Source: Aegilops tauschii subsp. strangulata
Lineage: Eukaryota > Streptophyta > Magnoliopsida > Poales > Poaceae
DNA length: 64,000 nucleotides
Reading direction: 5' to 3'
NCBI RefSeq assembly: GCF_002575655.3
Contig: NC_053035.3
Span: 90,607,322 to 90,671,321 of the forward strand
Below the pieces are notes generated by a model. That model was not told the origin of the DNA and made no database searches. It was given only the letters and a program-made list of their open reading frames with translations. Made by a program: the position numbers and the translations under genes. This document shows, piece after piece, positions 1-11,352 of this stretch (position 1 is the first letter of the stretch; each line of letters begins with the position of its first letter).

Positions 1-1601
1 TGTGTGAATACATAGACAAACAGAGTGTCACTAGTATGCCTCTACTTGACTAGCTCGTTAATCAAAGATGGTTATGTTTCCTAGCCATAGACATGAGTTG
101 TCATTTGATTAACGGGATCACCTCATTAGGAGAATGACGTGATTGACTTGACCCATTCCGTTAGCTTAGCACTCGATCGTTTAGTATGTTGCTATTGCTT
201 TCTTCATGACTTATACATGTTCCTATGACTATGAGATTATGCAACTCCCGTTTACCGGAGGAACACTTTGTGTGCTACCAAACGTCACAATGTAAATGGG
301 TGATTATAAAGGTGCTCTACAGGTGTCTCCAAAGGTACTTGTTGGGTTGGCGTATTTCGAGATTAGGATTTGTCACTCCAATTGTCGGAGAGGTATCTCT
401 GGGCCCACTCGGTAATGCACATCACTATAAGCCTTGCAAGCATTGTGACTAATGAGTTAGTTGCGGGATGATGTGTTACGGAACGAGTAAAGAGACTTGC
501 CGGTAACGAGATTGAACTAGGTATCGAGATACCGACGATCAAATCTCGGGCAAGTAACATACCGGTGACAAAGGGAACAACGTATGTTGTTATGCGGTCT
601 GACCGATAAAGATCTTCGTAGAATATGTGGGAGCCAATATGGGAATCCAGGTCCCGCTATTGGTTATTGACCGGAGACGTGTCTCGGTCATGTCTACATA
701 GTTCTCGAACCTGTAGGGTCCGCACGCTTAACGTGACGATGATAGTTTTATTGAGTTTTGATGTACCGAAGGAGTTCGGAGTCCCGGATGAGATCGGGGA
801 TATGACGAGGAGTCTTGAAATGGTCGAGACGTAAAAATCGATATATTGGACGACTATATTCGGACTTCGGAAAGGTTCCGAGTGATTCGGGTATTTTTCG
901 GAGTACCGGAGAGTTACGGGAATTCGTATTGGGCCTTAATGGGCCATACGGGAAAGGAGAGAAAGGCCTCAAAAGGTGGCCGCACCCCTCCCCATGGTCT
1001 GGTCCGAATTGGACTAGGGAAGGGGGGCGCACCCTTCCTTCTTTCTCCTTCCCCCTTCCCTTCTCCTACTCCCACAAGGAAAGGAGGAGTCCTACTCCCG
1101 GTGGGAGCAGGACTCCCCCCTATGGCGCGCCTCTCCCCTTGGCCGGCTGCCTCCCCCTTGCTCCTTTATATACGGGGGCAGGGGGCACCCCAGAGACACA
1201 ACAATTGATTCTTGAGATCTCTTAGCCGTGTGCGGTGCCCCCCTCCACCATATTACACCTCGATAATACCGTTGCGGAGCTTAGGCGAAGCCCTGCGTCG
1301 GTGGAACATCATCATCATCACCACGCCGTCGTGCTGATGAAACTCTCCCTCAACACTCGGCTGGATCGGAGTTCGAGGGACGTCATCAAGCTGAACGTGT
1401 GTAGAACTCGGAGGTGCCGTACGTTCGGTACTTGATCGGTCGGATCGTGAAGACGTACGACTACATCAACCGCGTTGTGATAACGCTTCCGCTGTCGGTC
1501 TACGAGGGTACGTGGACAACACTCTCCCCTCTCATTGCTATGCATCACCATGATCTTGCGTGTGCGTAGGAAATTTTTTGAAATTACTACGTTCCCCAAC
1601 A
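1..1601 (+). repeat. Angela (copia) 5' LTR, left end outside window
   Basis: The sequence aligns base for base, without net indels, with 6830-8430, the 3' LTR of the same element. About 108 bp of the LTR start is therefore missing to the left. It ends in CCCCAACA at 1601, directly followed by a primer binding site. I recognise it as the Triticeae Angela family by its wording and its ~1.7-kb length. By eye I count about 21 substitutions against the 3' LTR over 1601 bp (~1.3%). Short frames inside it, including one with a run of six histidines, are not genes. Confidence 0.93.
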
Positions 1602-1602
1602 G

Positions 1603-1615
1603 TGGCATCCGAGCC
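1603..1615 (+). other. Angela primer binding site
   Basis: TGGCATCCGAGCC starts one base after the LTR end. It is close to the TGGTATCAGAGCC consensus of plant copia elements, which pairs with the 3' end of initiator methionine tRNA. It shows two differences from that consensus. Confidence 0.8.
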
Positions 1616-2903
1616 TTGTTTTATGCGTTGATGCTATGCACGAGTAGAACACAAGTGAGTTGTGGGCGATATAAGTCATACTGCTTACCAGCATGTCATA
1701 CTTTGGTTCAGCGGTATTGTGAGATGAAGCGGCCCGGACCGACATTACGCGTACGCTTACGCGAGACTGGTTTCACCGTTGCGAGCACTCGTTGCTTAAA
1801 GGTGACTGGCGGGTGTCTGTCTCTCTCACTTCAGTTGAACCGAGTGTGGCTACGCCCGGTCCTTGCGAAGGTTAAAACAACACCAACTTGACAAACTATC
1901 GTTGTGGTTTTGATGCGTAGGTAAGAACGGTTCTTGCTAAGCCCGTAGCAGCCACGTAAAACATGCAACAACAAAGTAGAGGACGTCTAACTTGTTTTTG
2001 CAGGGCATGTTGTGATGTGATATAATTTGTTGTATGAGATGATCATGTTTTGTAACCGAGTTATCGGCAACTGGCAGGAGCCATATGGTTGTCGCTTTAT
2101 TGTATGAAATGCAATCGCCATGTAATAGTTTTACTTTATCACTAAGCGGTAGCGATAGTCGTAAAAGCAATAAGTTGGCGAGACGACAATGATACTACGA
2201 TGGAGATCAAGGTGTCACGCCGGTGACGATGGTGATCATGACGGTGCTTCGGAGATGGAGATCACCAGCACGGTGCTTCGAAGATGGAGATCACAAGCAC
2301 AAGATGATGATGGCCATATCATATCACTTATATTGATTGCATGTGATGTTAATCCTTTATGCATCTTATCTTGCTTTGATTGACGGTAGCATTATAAGAT
2401 GATCCTTCACTAAATTATCAAAGTATAAGCGTTCTCCCTGAGTATGCACCGTTGCGAAAGTTCTTCGTGCTGAGACACCACGTGATGATCGGGTGTGATA
2501 GGCTCTACGTTCAAATACAACGGGTGCAAAACAGTTGCACACGCGGAATACTCAGGTTAAACTTGACGAGCCTAGCATATAACAGATATGGCCTCGGAAC
2601 ACGGAGACCGAAAGGTCGAGCGTGAATCATATAGTAGATATGATCAACATAGTGATGTTCACCATTGAAACTACTCCATCTCACGTGATGATCGGACATG
2701 CTTTAGTTGATATGGATCACGTGATCACTTAGAGGATTAGAGGGATGTCTATCTAAGTGGGAGTTCTTAAGTAATATGATTAATTGAACTTAAATTTATC
2801 ATGAACTTAGTCCTGATAGTATTTTGCAAATTATGTTATAGATCTATAGCTCGCGTTGTTGCTTCCCTGTGTTTATTTTTGATATGTTCCTAGAGAAAAA
2901 ATT
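1616..2903 (+). other. Angela untranslated leader
   Basis: This is about 1.3 kb between the primer binding site and the gag start. It has no supported gene. A local repeat around 2230-2300 carries the phrase GGAGATCACCAGCAC twice in related form. Angela and BARE elements typically have a long leader here. Confidence 0.75.
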
Positions 2904-3705
2904 ATGTTGAAAGATGTTAGTAGCAAAGATGCGGATTGGATCCGTGGTCTGAGGATTATCCTCATTGCTGCACAGAAGAATTATGTCCTTAATGCACCGC
3001 TAGGTGACAGACCTATTGCAGGAGCTGATGCAGACGTTATGAACATTTGGCTAGCTCAATATGATGACTACTTGATAGTTTAGTGCACCATGCTTAACGG
3101 CTTAGAATCGGGACTTCAAAGATGTTTTGAACGTCATGGACCATATGAGATGTTCCAGAAGTTGAAGTTAATATTTCAAGCAAATACCCGAGTTGAGAGA
3201 TATGAAGTCTCCAACAAGTTCTATAGCTAAAAGATGGAGGAGAATCGCTCAACTAGTGAGCATGTGCTCAGATTGTCTGGGTACTACAATCGCTTGAATC
3301 AAGTGGGAGTTAATCTTCCAGATAAAATAGTGATTGACAGAATTCTCTAGTCACCATCACCAAGTTAGTAGAACTTTGTGATGAACTATAGTATGTAAGG
3401 GATGACGAAAATAATTCCCGAGCTCTTCGCGATGCTGAAATCGACGAAGGTAGAAATCAAGAAAGAGCATCAAGTGTTGATGGTTAGCAAGACCACTAGT
3501 TTCAAGAAAAGGGCAAAGGGATAGAAGGGGAACTTCAAAAAGAACGGCAAGCAAGTTGCTGCTCAAGTGAAGAAGCCTAAGTCTGGTCCTAAGCCTGAGA
3601 CTAAGTGCTTCTACTGCAAAGGGACTGGTCACTGGAAGCGGAACTACCCGAACTATTTGGTGGATAAGAAGGATGGCAAAGTGAACAAAGGTATATTGGA
3701 TGTAC
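2904..3705 (+). pseudogene. Angela gag, broken
   Basis: Gag would form the retrotransposon's virus-like particle. A frame beginning MLKDVSSKDADW at 2904 follows the Angela gag pattern but is interrupted by several stops (for example near 3080, 3230 and 3349). The CCHC zinc knuckle lies at 3606-3647, reading CFYCKGTGHWKRNY. Its last zinc ligand is tyrosine (codon 3645-3647, TAC) instead of the expected cysteine (TGC), a G-to-A change. The gene cannot give a full Gag protein. Assignment to copia gag is firm; the exact start is inferred. Confidence 0.85.
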
Positions 3706-4038
3706 ATGTTATTGATGTGTACTTTACTAGTGTTTATAGCAACCCCTTGGTATTTGATACTGGTTCAGTTGCTAAAAGTAGTAACTCGAAACGGGAGTTG
3801 CAGAATAAACAGAGACTAGTAAAAGGAGAGGTGACGATGTGTGTTGGAAGTAGTTCCAAGATTGATATGATCATCATCGCACACTCCCTATACTTTCGGG
3901 ATTAGTGTTGAAACTAAATAAGTGTTATTTGGTGTTTGCGTTGAGCATGAATATGATTTGATCATGTTTATTGCAATACGGTTATTCATTTAAGTTAGAG
4001 AACAATTGTTGTTCTGTTTACATGAATAAAAACCTTCT
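3706..4038 (+). pseudogene. Angela protease, broken
   Basis: A retropepsin-type aspartic protease frame continues from gag. The catalytic triplet DTG is visible at 3756-3764 within VFDTGSVAKSSN. The frame stops at 3903-3905, before the protease domain would end, and the sequence to 4038 has further stops. The protease of copia elements cuts the Gag-Pol polyprotein. This copy should be inactive as part of a full polyprotein. Confidence 0.8.
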
Positions 4039-4790
4039 ATGGTCATACACACCAACGAAAATGGTTTGTTGGATCTCGATCGTAGTGATACACATAATCA
4101 TAATAATGAAGCCAAAAGATGCAAAGTTAATAATGATAGTGCAACTTATTTGTGGCACTGCCGTTTAGGTCATATCGGTGTAAAGCGCATGAAGAAACTC
4201 CATACTGATGGACTTTTGGAACCACTTGATTATGAATCACTTGGTACATGCGAACCGTGCCTCATGGGCAAGATGACTAAAACACTGTTCTCCGGAACTA
4301 TGGAGAGAGCAACAGATTTGTTGAAAATCATACATACAGATGTATGTGGTCCGATGAATGTTGAGGCTCGTGGCGGATATCGTTATTTTCTCACCTTCAC
4401 AGATGATTTAAGCAGATATGGGTATATCTACTTAATGAAACATAAGTCTGAAACATTTGAAAAGTTCAAAGAATTTCAGAGTGAAGTAGAAAATCATCGT
4501 GACGAGAAAATAAGGTTTCTATGATTTGATCGCGGAGACAAATATTTGAGTTATGAGTTTAGTCTTCAATTAAAACAATGTGGAATAGTTTCACAAATTC
4601 ACGCCACCTGGAACACCACGGTGTAATGGTGTGTCCGAACATCGTAACCGTACTTTATTAGATATGGTGCGATATATGATGTCTCTTACCGATCTACCAC
4701 TATCGTTTTGGGTTATGCATTAGAGACAGCTACATTCACGTTAAATAGGGCACCATCAAAATCCGTTGAGACGACGCCTTATGAACTGTG
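4039..4790 (+). pseudogene. Angela integrase, broken
   Basis: The integrase starts with its HHCC zinc-binding module (WHCRLGHIG, then CEPCLMGK) and the catalytic core with HTDVCGPM and TFTDD around 4340-4400. The clean frame runs 4039-4524. A stop at 4522-4524 (TGA) and further frameshifts break the core before the catalytic glutamate. The order protease, integrase, reverse transcriptase is that of copia elements. Confidence 0.87.
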
Positions 4791-5548
4791 ATTTGGCAAG
4801 AAACCAAAGTTGTCGTTTCTTAAAATTTTGGGGTTGCGATGCTTATGTGAAAAAATTTCATCCTGATAAGCTCAAACCCAAATCGGAGAAATGTGTCTTC
4901 ATAGGATACCCAAAGGAGACAGTTGGGTACACCTTCTATCACAGATCCGAAGGCAAGACATTTGTTGCTAAGTATGGATCCTTTCTAGAGAAGGAGTTTC
5001 TCTCGAAAGAAGTGAGTGGGAGGAAAGTAGAACTTGATGAGGTAACTGTACCTGCTCCCTTATTGGAAAGTAGTTCATCACAGAAATCTGTTCCTGTGAC
5101 TCCTACACCAATTAGTGAGGAAGTTAATGATGATGATCATGGAACTTCAGATCAAGTTATTACTGAACCTCGTAGGTCAACCAGAGTAAGATCCGCACCA
5201 GAGTGGTACGGTAATCCTGTTCTGGAGGTTATGTTACTAGACCATGACAAACCTACGAACTATGAAGAAGCGATGGTGAGCCCAGATTCCGCGAAATGGC
5301 TTGAGGCCATGAAATCTGAGATAAGATCCATATATGAGAACAAAGTATGGACTTTGATTGACTTGCCCAATGATCGGCGAGCCATTGAGATTAAATGGAT
5401 CTTCAAGAGGAAGACGGACGCTGATAGTAGTGTCACTATCTACAAAGCTAGAATTGTCGCAAAAAGGTTTTTCGACAAGTTCAAGGTGTTGACTACGATG
5501 AGAGTTTCTCACTCGTATCTATGCTTAAGTCTGTCTAAATCATGTTAG
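4766..5548 (+). pseudogene. Angela integrase C-terminus and start of reverse transcriptase
   Basis: An open frame of 260 residues covers the integrase C-terminal part (FWGCDAYVKKFHPDKLKPKS, then FIGYPKETVGYTFYHRSEGK) and the beginning of the copia reverse transcriptase (NYEEAMVSPDSAKWLEAM, VWTLIDLPND, IKWIFKRKTDADS). It runs out of frame after about 5470, where the RT should continue with a DYDETFSPV-like motif. The copia identity of this segment is clear from these motifs. Confidence 0.88.
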
Positions 5549-6420
5549 CAATTGCCGCATTTTATGAAATATGGCAAATGGATAAACAAAACTGCATTCC
5601 TTAATGGATTTATTAAAGAAGAGTTGTATATGATGCAACCAGGAGGTTTTGTCAATCCTAAAAGTGCTAACAAAATATGCAAGTTCCAGCGATCCATCTA
5701 TGGACTGGTGCAAGCATCTCGGAGTTGGAATATACACTTTGATAAGTTGATCAAAGGATATAGTTTTATACAGACTTGCGGTGAAGCCTGTATTTACAAG
5801 AAAGTGAGTGGGAGCACTACAGCATTTCTGATAAGTATATGTGAATGACATATTGTTGATTGGAAATAATGTAGAATTATTCTGCAAAGCATAAAGGAGT
5901 GTTTGAAAGGAGTTTTTCAAAGAAAGACCTCGGTGAAGCTGCTTACATATTGAGCATCAAGATCTATAGAGATAGATGAAGACGCTTGATAAGTTTTTCA
6001 ATGAGTACATACCTTAACAAGATTTTGAAGTAGTTCAAAATAGAACAGTCAAAGAAAGAGTTCTTGCCTGTGTTACAAGGTGTGAAATTGAGTAAGACTC
6101 AAAGCCCGACCACGGCAGAAGATAGAAAGAGAATGAAAGTCATTCCCTATGCCTTGGCCATAGGTTCTATAAAGTATGCCATGCTGTGTACCAGATCTAT
6201 TATATACCCTACACTGATTTTGGCAAGGGAGTACAATAGTGATCTAGGAGTAGATCATTGGACAGCGGTCAAAATTATCCTTAGTGGAATAAGGATATGT
6301 TTCTCGATTATGGAAGTGACAAAAGGTTCGTCGTAAAGGGTTACGTCGATGCAAGTTTTGACACTAATCTAGATGACTCTAAGTCTCGGTCTAGATACAT
6401 ATTGAAAGTGGGAGCAATTA
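5549..6420 (+). pseudogene. Angela reverse transcriptase and truncated RNase H
   Basis: The palm region is readable as KTAFLNGFIKEELYMMQP and SIYGLVQASRSWN at about 5588-5740. The catalytic YVDD box has become YVND (5838-5849) and lies after a frameshift from the preceding segment. Further downstream, phrases such as VDHWTAVKIILSG and GYVDASFDTN belong to the connection/RNase H region, which then dissolves. The enzyme is certainly inactive: one catalytic aspartate is replaced and the frame is broken several times. Confidence 0.87.
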
Positions 6421-6545
6421 GCTAGAGTAGCTCCGTGCAGAGCATTGTAGACATAGAAATTTGCTAAATACTTACGGATCTGAATGTGACAGACCCGTTA
6501 AACTAAAATTATCTCACAATCAAACATGATCACACCTTAGTACTC

Positions 6546-6709
6546 TTTGGGTGTTAATCACATAGCGATGTGAACTAGATTATTGACTCTAGTAAACCCT
6601 TTGAGTGTTGGTCACATAGAGATGTGAACTATGGGTGTTAATCACATGGTGATGTGAATTATTGATGTTAAATCACATGGCGATGTGAACTAGATTATTG
6701 ACTCTAGTG
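6546..6709 (+). repeat. Short tandem repeats before the Angela polypurine tract
   Basis: Four degenerate copies of a unit like GTGTTAATCACATRGCGATG, each followed by TGAACTAGATTATTGACTCTAGT or part of it, precede the 3' LTR. The function is unknown; similar repeats at this position are a habit of the family. Confidence 0.75.
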
Positions 6710-6721
6710 CAAGTGGGAGAC
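6710..6721 (+). other. Angela polypurine tract
   Basis: CAAGTGGGAGAC lies directly in front of the 3' LTR. This purine-rich stretch is the expected primer for plus-strand synthesis. Confidence 0.75.
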
Positions 6722-8430
6722 TGAAGGAAATATGCTCTAGAGGCAATAATAAAGTATTATTTATTTCCTTATATCATGATAAATGTTTATTATTCATGCT
6801 AGAATTGTATTAACCGGAAACATAATACATGTGTGAATACATAGACAAACAGAGTGTCACTAGTATGCCTCTACTTGACTAGCTCGTTAATCAAAGATGG
6901 TTATGTTTCCTAGCCATAGACATGAGTTGTCATTTGATTAACGGGATCACCTCATTAGGAGAATGACGTGATTGACTTGACCCATTCCGTTAGCTTAGCA
7001 CTCGATCGTTTAGTATGTTGCTATTGCTTTCTTCATGACTTATACATGTTCCTATGACTATGAGATTATGCAACTCCCGTTTACCGGAGGAACACTTTGT
7101 GTGCTACCAAACGTCACAACGTAAATGGGTGATTATAAAGGTGCTCTACAGGTGTCTCCAAAGGTACTTGTTGGGTTGGCGTATTTCGAGATTAGGATTT
7201 GTCACTCCAATTGTCGGAGAGGTATCTTTGGGCCCACTCGGTAATGCACATCACTATAAGCCTTGCAAGCATTGTGACTAATGAGTTAGTTGCGGGATGA
7301 TGTGTTACGGAACGAGTAAAGAGACTTGCCGGTAACGAGATTGAACTAGGTATCGAGATATTGACGATCAAATCTCAGGCAAGTAACATACCGGTGACAA
7401 AGGGAACAACGTATGTTGTTATGCGGTCCGACAGATAAAGATCTTCGTAGAATATGTGGGAGCCAATATGGGAATCCAGGTCCCGCTATTGGTTATTGAC
7501 CGGAGACGTGTCTCGGTCATGTCTACATAGTTCTCGAACCCGTAGGGTCCGCACGCTTAACGTTACGATGACAGTTTTATTGAGTTTTGATGTACCGAAG
7601 GAGTTCGGAGTCCCGGATGAGATCGGGGATATGACGAGGAGTCTCGAAATGGTCGAGACGTAAAAATCGATATATTGGACGACTATATTCGGACTTCGGA
7701 AAGGTTCCGAGTGATTCGGGTATTTTTCGGAGTACCGGAGAGTTACGGGAATTCGTATTGGGCCTTAATGGGCCATACGGGAAAGGAGAGAAAGGCCTCA
7801 AAAGGTGGCCGCACCCCTCCCCATGGTCTGGTCCGAATTGGACTAGGGAAGGGGGGCGCACCCTTCCTTCTTTCTCCTTCCCCCTTCCCTTCTCCTACTC
7901 CCACAAGGAAAGGAGGAGTCCTACTTCCGGTGGGAGTAGGACTCCCCCCTATGGCGCGCCTCTCCCCTTGGCTGGCTGCCTCCCCCTTGCTCCTTTATAT
8001 ACGGGGGCAGGGGGCACCCCAGAGACACAACAATTGATTCTTGAGATCTCTTAGCCGTGTGCGGTGCCCCCCTCCACCATATTACACCTCGATAATACCG
8101 TTGCGGAGCTTAGGCGAAGCCCTGCGTCGGTGGAACATCATCATCGTCACCACGCCGTCGTGCTGAAGAAACTCTCCCTCAACACTCGGCTGGATCGGAG
8201 TTCGAGGGACGTCATCGAGCTGAACGTGTGTAGAACTCGGAGGTGCCGTACGTTCGGTAATTGATCGGTCGGATCGTGAAGACGTACGACTACATCAACC
8301 GCGTTGTGATAACGCTTCCGCTGTCGGTCTAAGAGGGTACGTGGACAACACTCTCCCCTCTCGTTGCTATGCATCACCATGATCTTGCGTGTGCATAGGA
8401 AATTTTTTGAAATTACTACGTTCCCCAACA
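6722..8430 (+). repeat. Angela 3' LTR, complete
   Basis: This 1709-bp LTR begins TGAAGGAAATATGC and ends CCCCAACA. It carries the TG...CA termini and is the full-length partner of the LTR at 1-1601. It is followed by ACTGG, the inferred target-site duplication, whose left copy lies outside the window. Confidence 0.94.
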
Positions 8431-9731
8431 ACTGGGTGACTATAAAGGTACACTAAAGGTATCTCTGAAAGTGTCTGTTGGGTTGACACGGATCGAGACT
8501 GGGATTTGTCACTCCGTATGACGGAGAGGTATCTCTGGGCCCACTCGGTAATGCATCATCATAATGAGCTCAATGTGACTAAGGATTTAGTCACGGGATC
8601 ATGCATTACGGTACGAGTAAAGTGACTTGCCGGTAACAAGATTGAACAAGGTATTGGGATACCGACAATCGAATCTCGGGCAAGTAACGTACCGATTGAC
8701 AAAGGGGATTGTATACGGGATTGATTGAATCGTCGACATCGTGGTTCATCCGATGAGATCATCGTGGAACATGTGGGAGCCAACATGGGTATCCAGATCC
8801 CGCTGTTGGTTATTGACCGGAGAGGCGTCTCGGTCATGTCTGCATGTCTCCCGAACCCGTAGGGTCTACACACTTAAGGTTCGGTGACGCTAGGGTTGTA
8901 GAGATATTAGTATGCGGAAACCCGAAAGTTGTTCGGAGTCCCGGATGAGATCCCGGACGTCACGAGGAGTTCCGGAATGGTCCGGAGGTGAAGAATTATA
9001 TATAGGAAGTCCAGTTTCGGCCACCGGGAAAGTTTCGGGGGTTATCGGTATTGTACCGGGACCACCGGAAGGGTCCCGGGGGTCCACCGGGTGGGGCCAC
9101 CTGTCTCGGAGGGTCACATGGGCTGAAGTGGGAGGGAACCAGCCCCTAGTGGGCTGGGCGCCCCCCTTGGGCCTCCCCCTGCGCCTAGGGTTGGAAACCC
9201 TAGGGGTGGGGGGCGCCCCACTTGCCTTGGGGGGCAAGCCACCCCCTTGGCCGGCGCCCCCCTCAGATGGGATCTCTAGGGTGGCCGGCGCCCCCCAGAC
9301 CCCTATAAATAGTGGGGGGGAGGGAGGGCAGCAGCACCACAGCCCCTGGCGCCTCCCTCTCCCCCTGCAACACCTCTCCTCCCCGCTTGCGCTTGGCGAA
9401 GCCCTGCCGGGATCCTCGCTACTTCCACCACCACGCAGTCGTGCTGCTGGATCTCCATCAACCTCTCCTTCCCCCTTGCTGGATCAAGAAGGAGGAGACG
9501 TCGCTGCTCCGTACGTGTGTTGAACGCGGAGGTGCCGTCCGTTCGGCACTCGGTCATCGGTGATTTGGATCACGGCGAGTACGACTCCATCATCCCCGTT
9601 CACTTGAACGCTTCCGCTCGCGATCTACAAAGGTATGTAGATGCACTCCTTTCCCCTCATTGCTAGTATACTCCATAGATGGATCTTGGTGATGCGTAGG
9701 AAAATTTAAAATTCTGCTACGATCCCCAACA
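8431..9731 (+). repeat. WIS/BARE-type copia LTR, split by Angela
   Basis: This is the right-hand ~1.3 kb of an LTR related to but clearly distinct from Angela. It contains GATGACGGAGAGGTATCTCTG-like wording, a TATA-like TATAAATAG near 9304, and ends CCCCAACA at 9731. Its left part must lie left of the window, on the other side of the Angela insertion. No primer binding site follows 9731, so this is either a 3' LTR or a solo LTR. Confidence 0.82.
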
Positions 9732-9735
9732 CTAT

Positions 9736-9985
9736 ACGCCTTACGCCCGCTCCCTCGCCCACGCGCGCGATGGCTCGCAGGACGAGGAGAAAGTTATACT
9801 ACTCCCTCCGTTTACTCCTCGTCCCTACTACCTTGGTTAGAGAGATTATCATATTGTTTGGAATATATGTACTTTAGTAGATTTCAATATGAACTACTAG
9901 TACATACTCCAAACTCTGATGTATATAGACGTATTTTACAGTGTAGATTCACTCATTTTGCTCCCTATGTAGTCCATATTGAAAC
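9736..9985 (+). repeat. Direct repeat, copy 1 (partner 11028-11260)
   Basis: The block begins ACGCCTTACGCCC and includes a decayed Stowaway-like MITE from 9802 (CTCCCTCCGTTTAC, preceded by TA) whose right terminus is missing. It matches 11028-11260 closely, at an offset of 1292 bp. This suggests a local duplication, not two independent MITE insertions, because the non-MITE flank of ~65 bp is shared as well. Confidence 0.7.
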
Positions 9986-10276
9986 GGGCGTAATAGTACG
10001 CACTCTCCCTCGCCCCTCGACCCTTGCCATGTGGTGGACGTGCAGCAATTCATTCGGTCTCATATAGCCAAAACGATATATACTGCAGCACCATTATTGC
10101 TCGACTTCTCGAAGAGGCGAAGAGCCAATCGCAAGGTTAATAGTTTGGAGATGCCAAGCGCAAGGTTTATAGGAGAACGAGTAGTAGGTGCCACGTCATT
10201 TATAAATAAAGTTTTTTTTCAATGGCACGTACGCAATATAAATAGGTTCATATGGAGAGAAAAGGAAACCGCTCCA
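9986..10276. other. Spacer upstream of first-exon unit A
   Basis: No gene is seen. From about 10190 on, the sequence resembles 62150-62247 (AAATAAAGTT, then CAATGGCACGTAC), so it belongs to the repeated promoter unit described next. Confidence 0.5.
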
Positions 10277-10287
10277 CTATATACATA
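10277..10287 (+). promoter_or_regulatory. TATA box of unit A
   Basis: CTATATACATA sits in the same context (CCGCTC-CACTATATACA) as the TATA-like CTATATACAA at 62248. This conserved placement in two copies supports a real core promoter. Transcription would begin about 30 bp downstream. Confidence 0.5.
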
Positions 10288-10307
10288 GGCAGGACGAGCC
10301 TACATGG

Positions 10308-10968
10308 TTGCTTGCTGGGGTTGCTCTCTTCAGTTTTCACACACTCTCGCACAAAACCACTGTGGCCACATCTCTAACATCCCGGCGGACCACATCCGCC
10401 GGGGGAAGGGCCGGGTGGATGCTTAGTGTAGATGCGGTCGCCGTCGCCGACGGCGAAAACCCACTGTCGGCACGTCCCGATCAGGGGTCCCCACCATTCT
10501 CTCTCACAAAGCCGGTGAGGTTGCCTTTGTCCATTGCTCACTGCCGCGACGTGGGTAGTTGCCTCCTCCCGCCGCCCTCCTCTAGGTTGAGCTACGTCCC
10601 GACATCCCTCAGGTACAACTCCCTTTACAGCCGGCTTGCACCACTGCTCCAGCTGCCCACATCACTCCATGTGGATATTTCTCTACTTCTTTGCCCCGCA
10701 TAAATCTACTGGCTTCTACGTACTGTATTTGTGATGAGTTTATGTGTCATCAACTAGTCCCAGTAATCTTATTCTAATCACGCTTCTTCAATTTCTTTGC
10801 CACAGGGATGCTCTTCTCGATTTTGGTGAAACTGCACAAAATGATCCGATGGTCAAAGGGTTGCAAACTTCGTTTCTTAGGAAGCTCTCACGTTGCCAAC
10901 AAATTAAAGCCGGTTTAGGGTTTACGGTTCAAGGGCTAGGGACTGCATGGTTCTTTTTTTTTCTTTAG
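10308..10968 (+). CDS. Unit A: possible two-exon gene or relic, unknown function
   Basis: I do not recognise a family. Exon 1 ends at 10612 with CAG followed by GTACAACT. A 193-bp GT...AG intron follows, with acceptor TTTGCCACAG, and exon 2 starts at 10806. Across this junction the frame stays open, from an ATG at 10419 (MLSVDAVAVADG) to TAG at 10966-10968, giving 118 residues. Exon 2 starts DALLDFGETAQNDP, which resembles four modules at 15321-16817. Copies of exon 1 occur at 13812-13984 and 62277-62541 with the same splice phase. It may be a 5' fragment of a larger gene, or decayed. Expression is unknown. Confidence 0.35.
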
Positions 10969-11027
10969 CTATCTCTGTTTCAATGGCTAGGGACTGCATG
11001 AGTAGTAATAGTACTGTACGCCTTACG

Positions 11028-11260
11028 CCCTCTCCCTCGCCCACGCGCGCGGTGGCTCGCATGACGAGGAGAAAATTTTACTACTCCCTCCGTTTACTCC
11101 TCGTCCCTACTACCTTGGTTAGAGAGATTATCATATTGTTTGGAACATATATGTCCTTTAGTAGATTTCAGTATGAACTACTAGTACATACTCCAAACAC
11201 TGATGTATATAGACGTATTTTAGAGTGTAGATTCACTCATTTTGCTCTGTATGTAGCATA
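11028..11260 (+). repeat. Direct repeat, copy 2
   Basis: This is the partner of 9736-9985. It shares the GC-rich flank ending GACGAGGAGAAAATTTTACTA and the left part of a Stowaway-like element. Confidence 0.7.
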
Positions 11261-11350
11261 AAGTTGAGACACTTATTTTGGAACGGAGGGACACTCATTT
11301 TGCTCTGTATGTAGCATAAAGTTGAGACACTTATTTTGGAACGGAGGGAG
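11084..11350 (+). mobile_element. Stowaway MITE with internal tandem duplication
   Basis: The element has termini CTCCCTCCGTTTAC and GGAACGGAGGGAG and is flanked by TA on both sides (11082-11083 and 11351-11352), as expected for Tc1/mariner-type Stowaway MITEs. A 58-bp segment that includes the right terminus is present twice in tandem and is identical (11234-11291 and 11292-11349). Confidence 0.85.
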
Positions 11351-11352
11351 TA

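Noticed and set aside
1307..1324. Run of six histidine codons in an Angela LTR frame, resembling an affinity tag
   Set aside because: It is a short CAT repeat inside the LTR; the 3' LTR has the same sequence with one change. No vector sequence is near.
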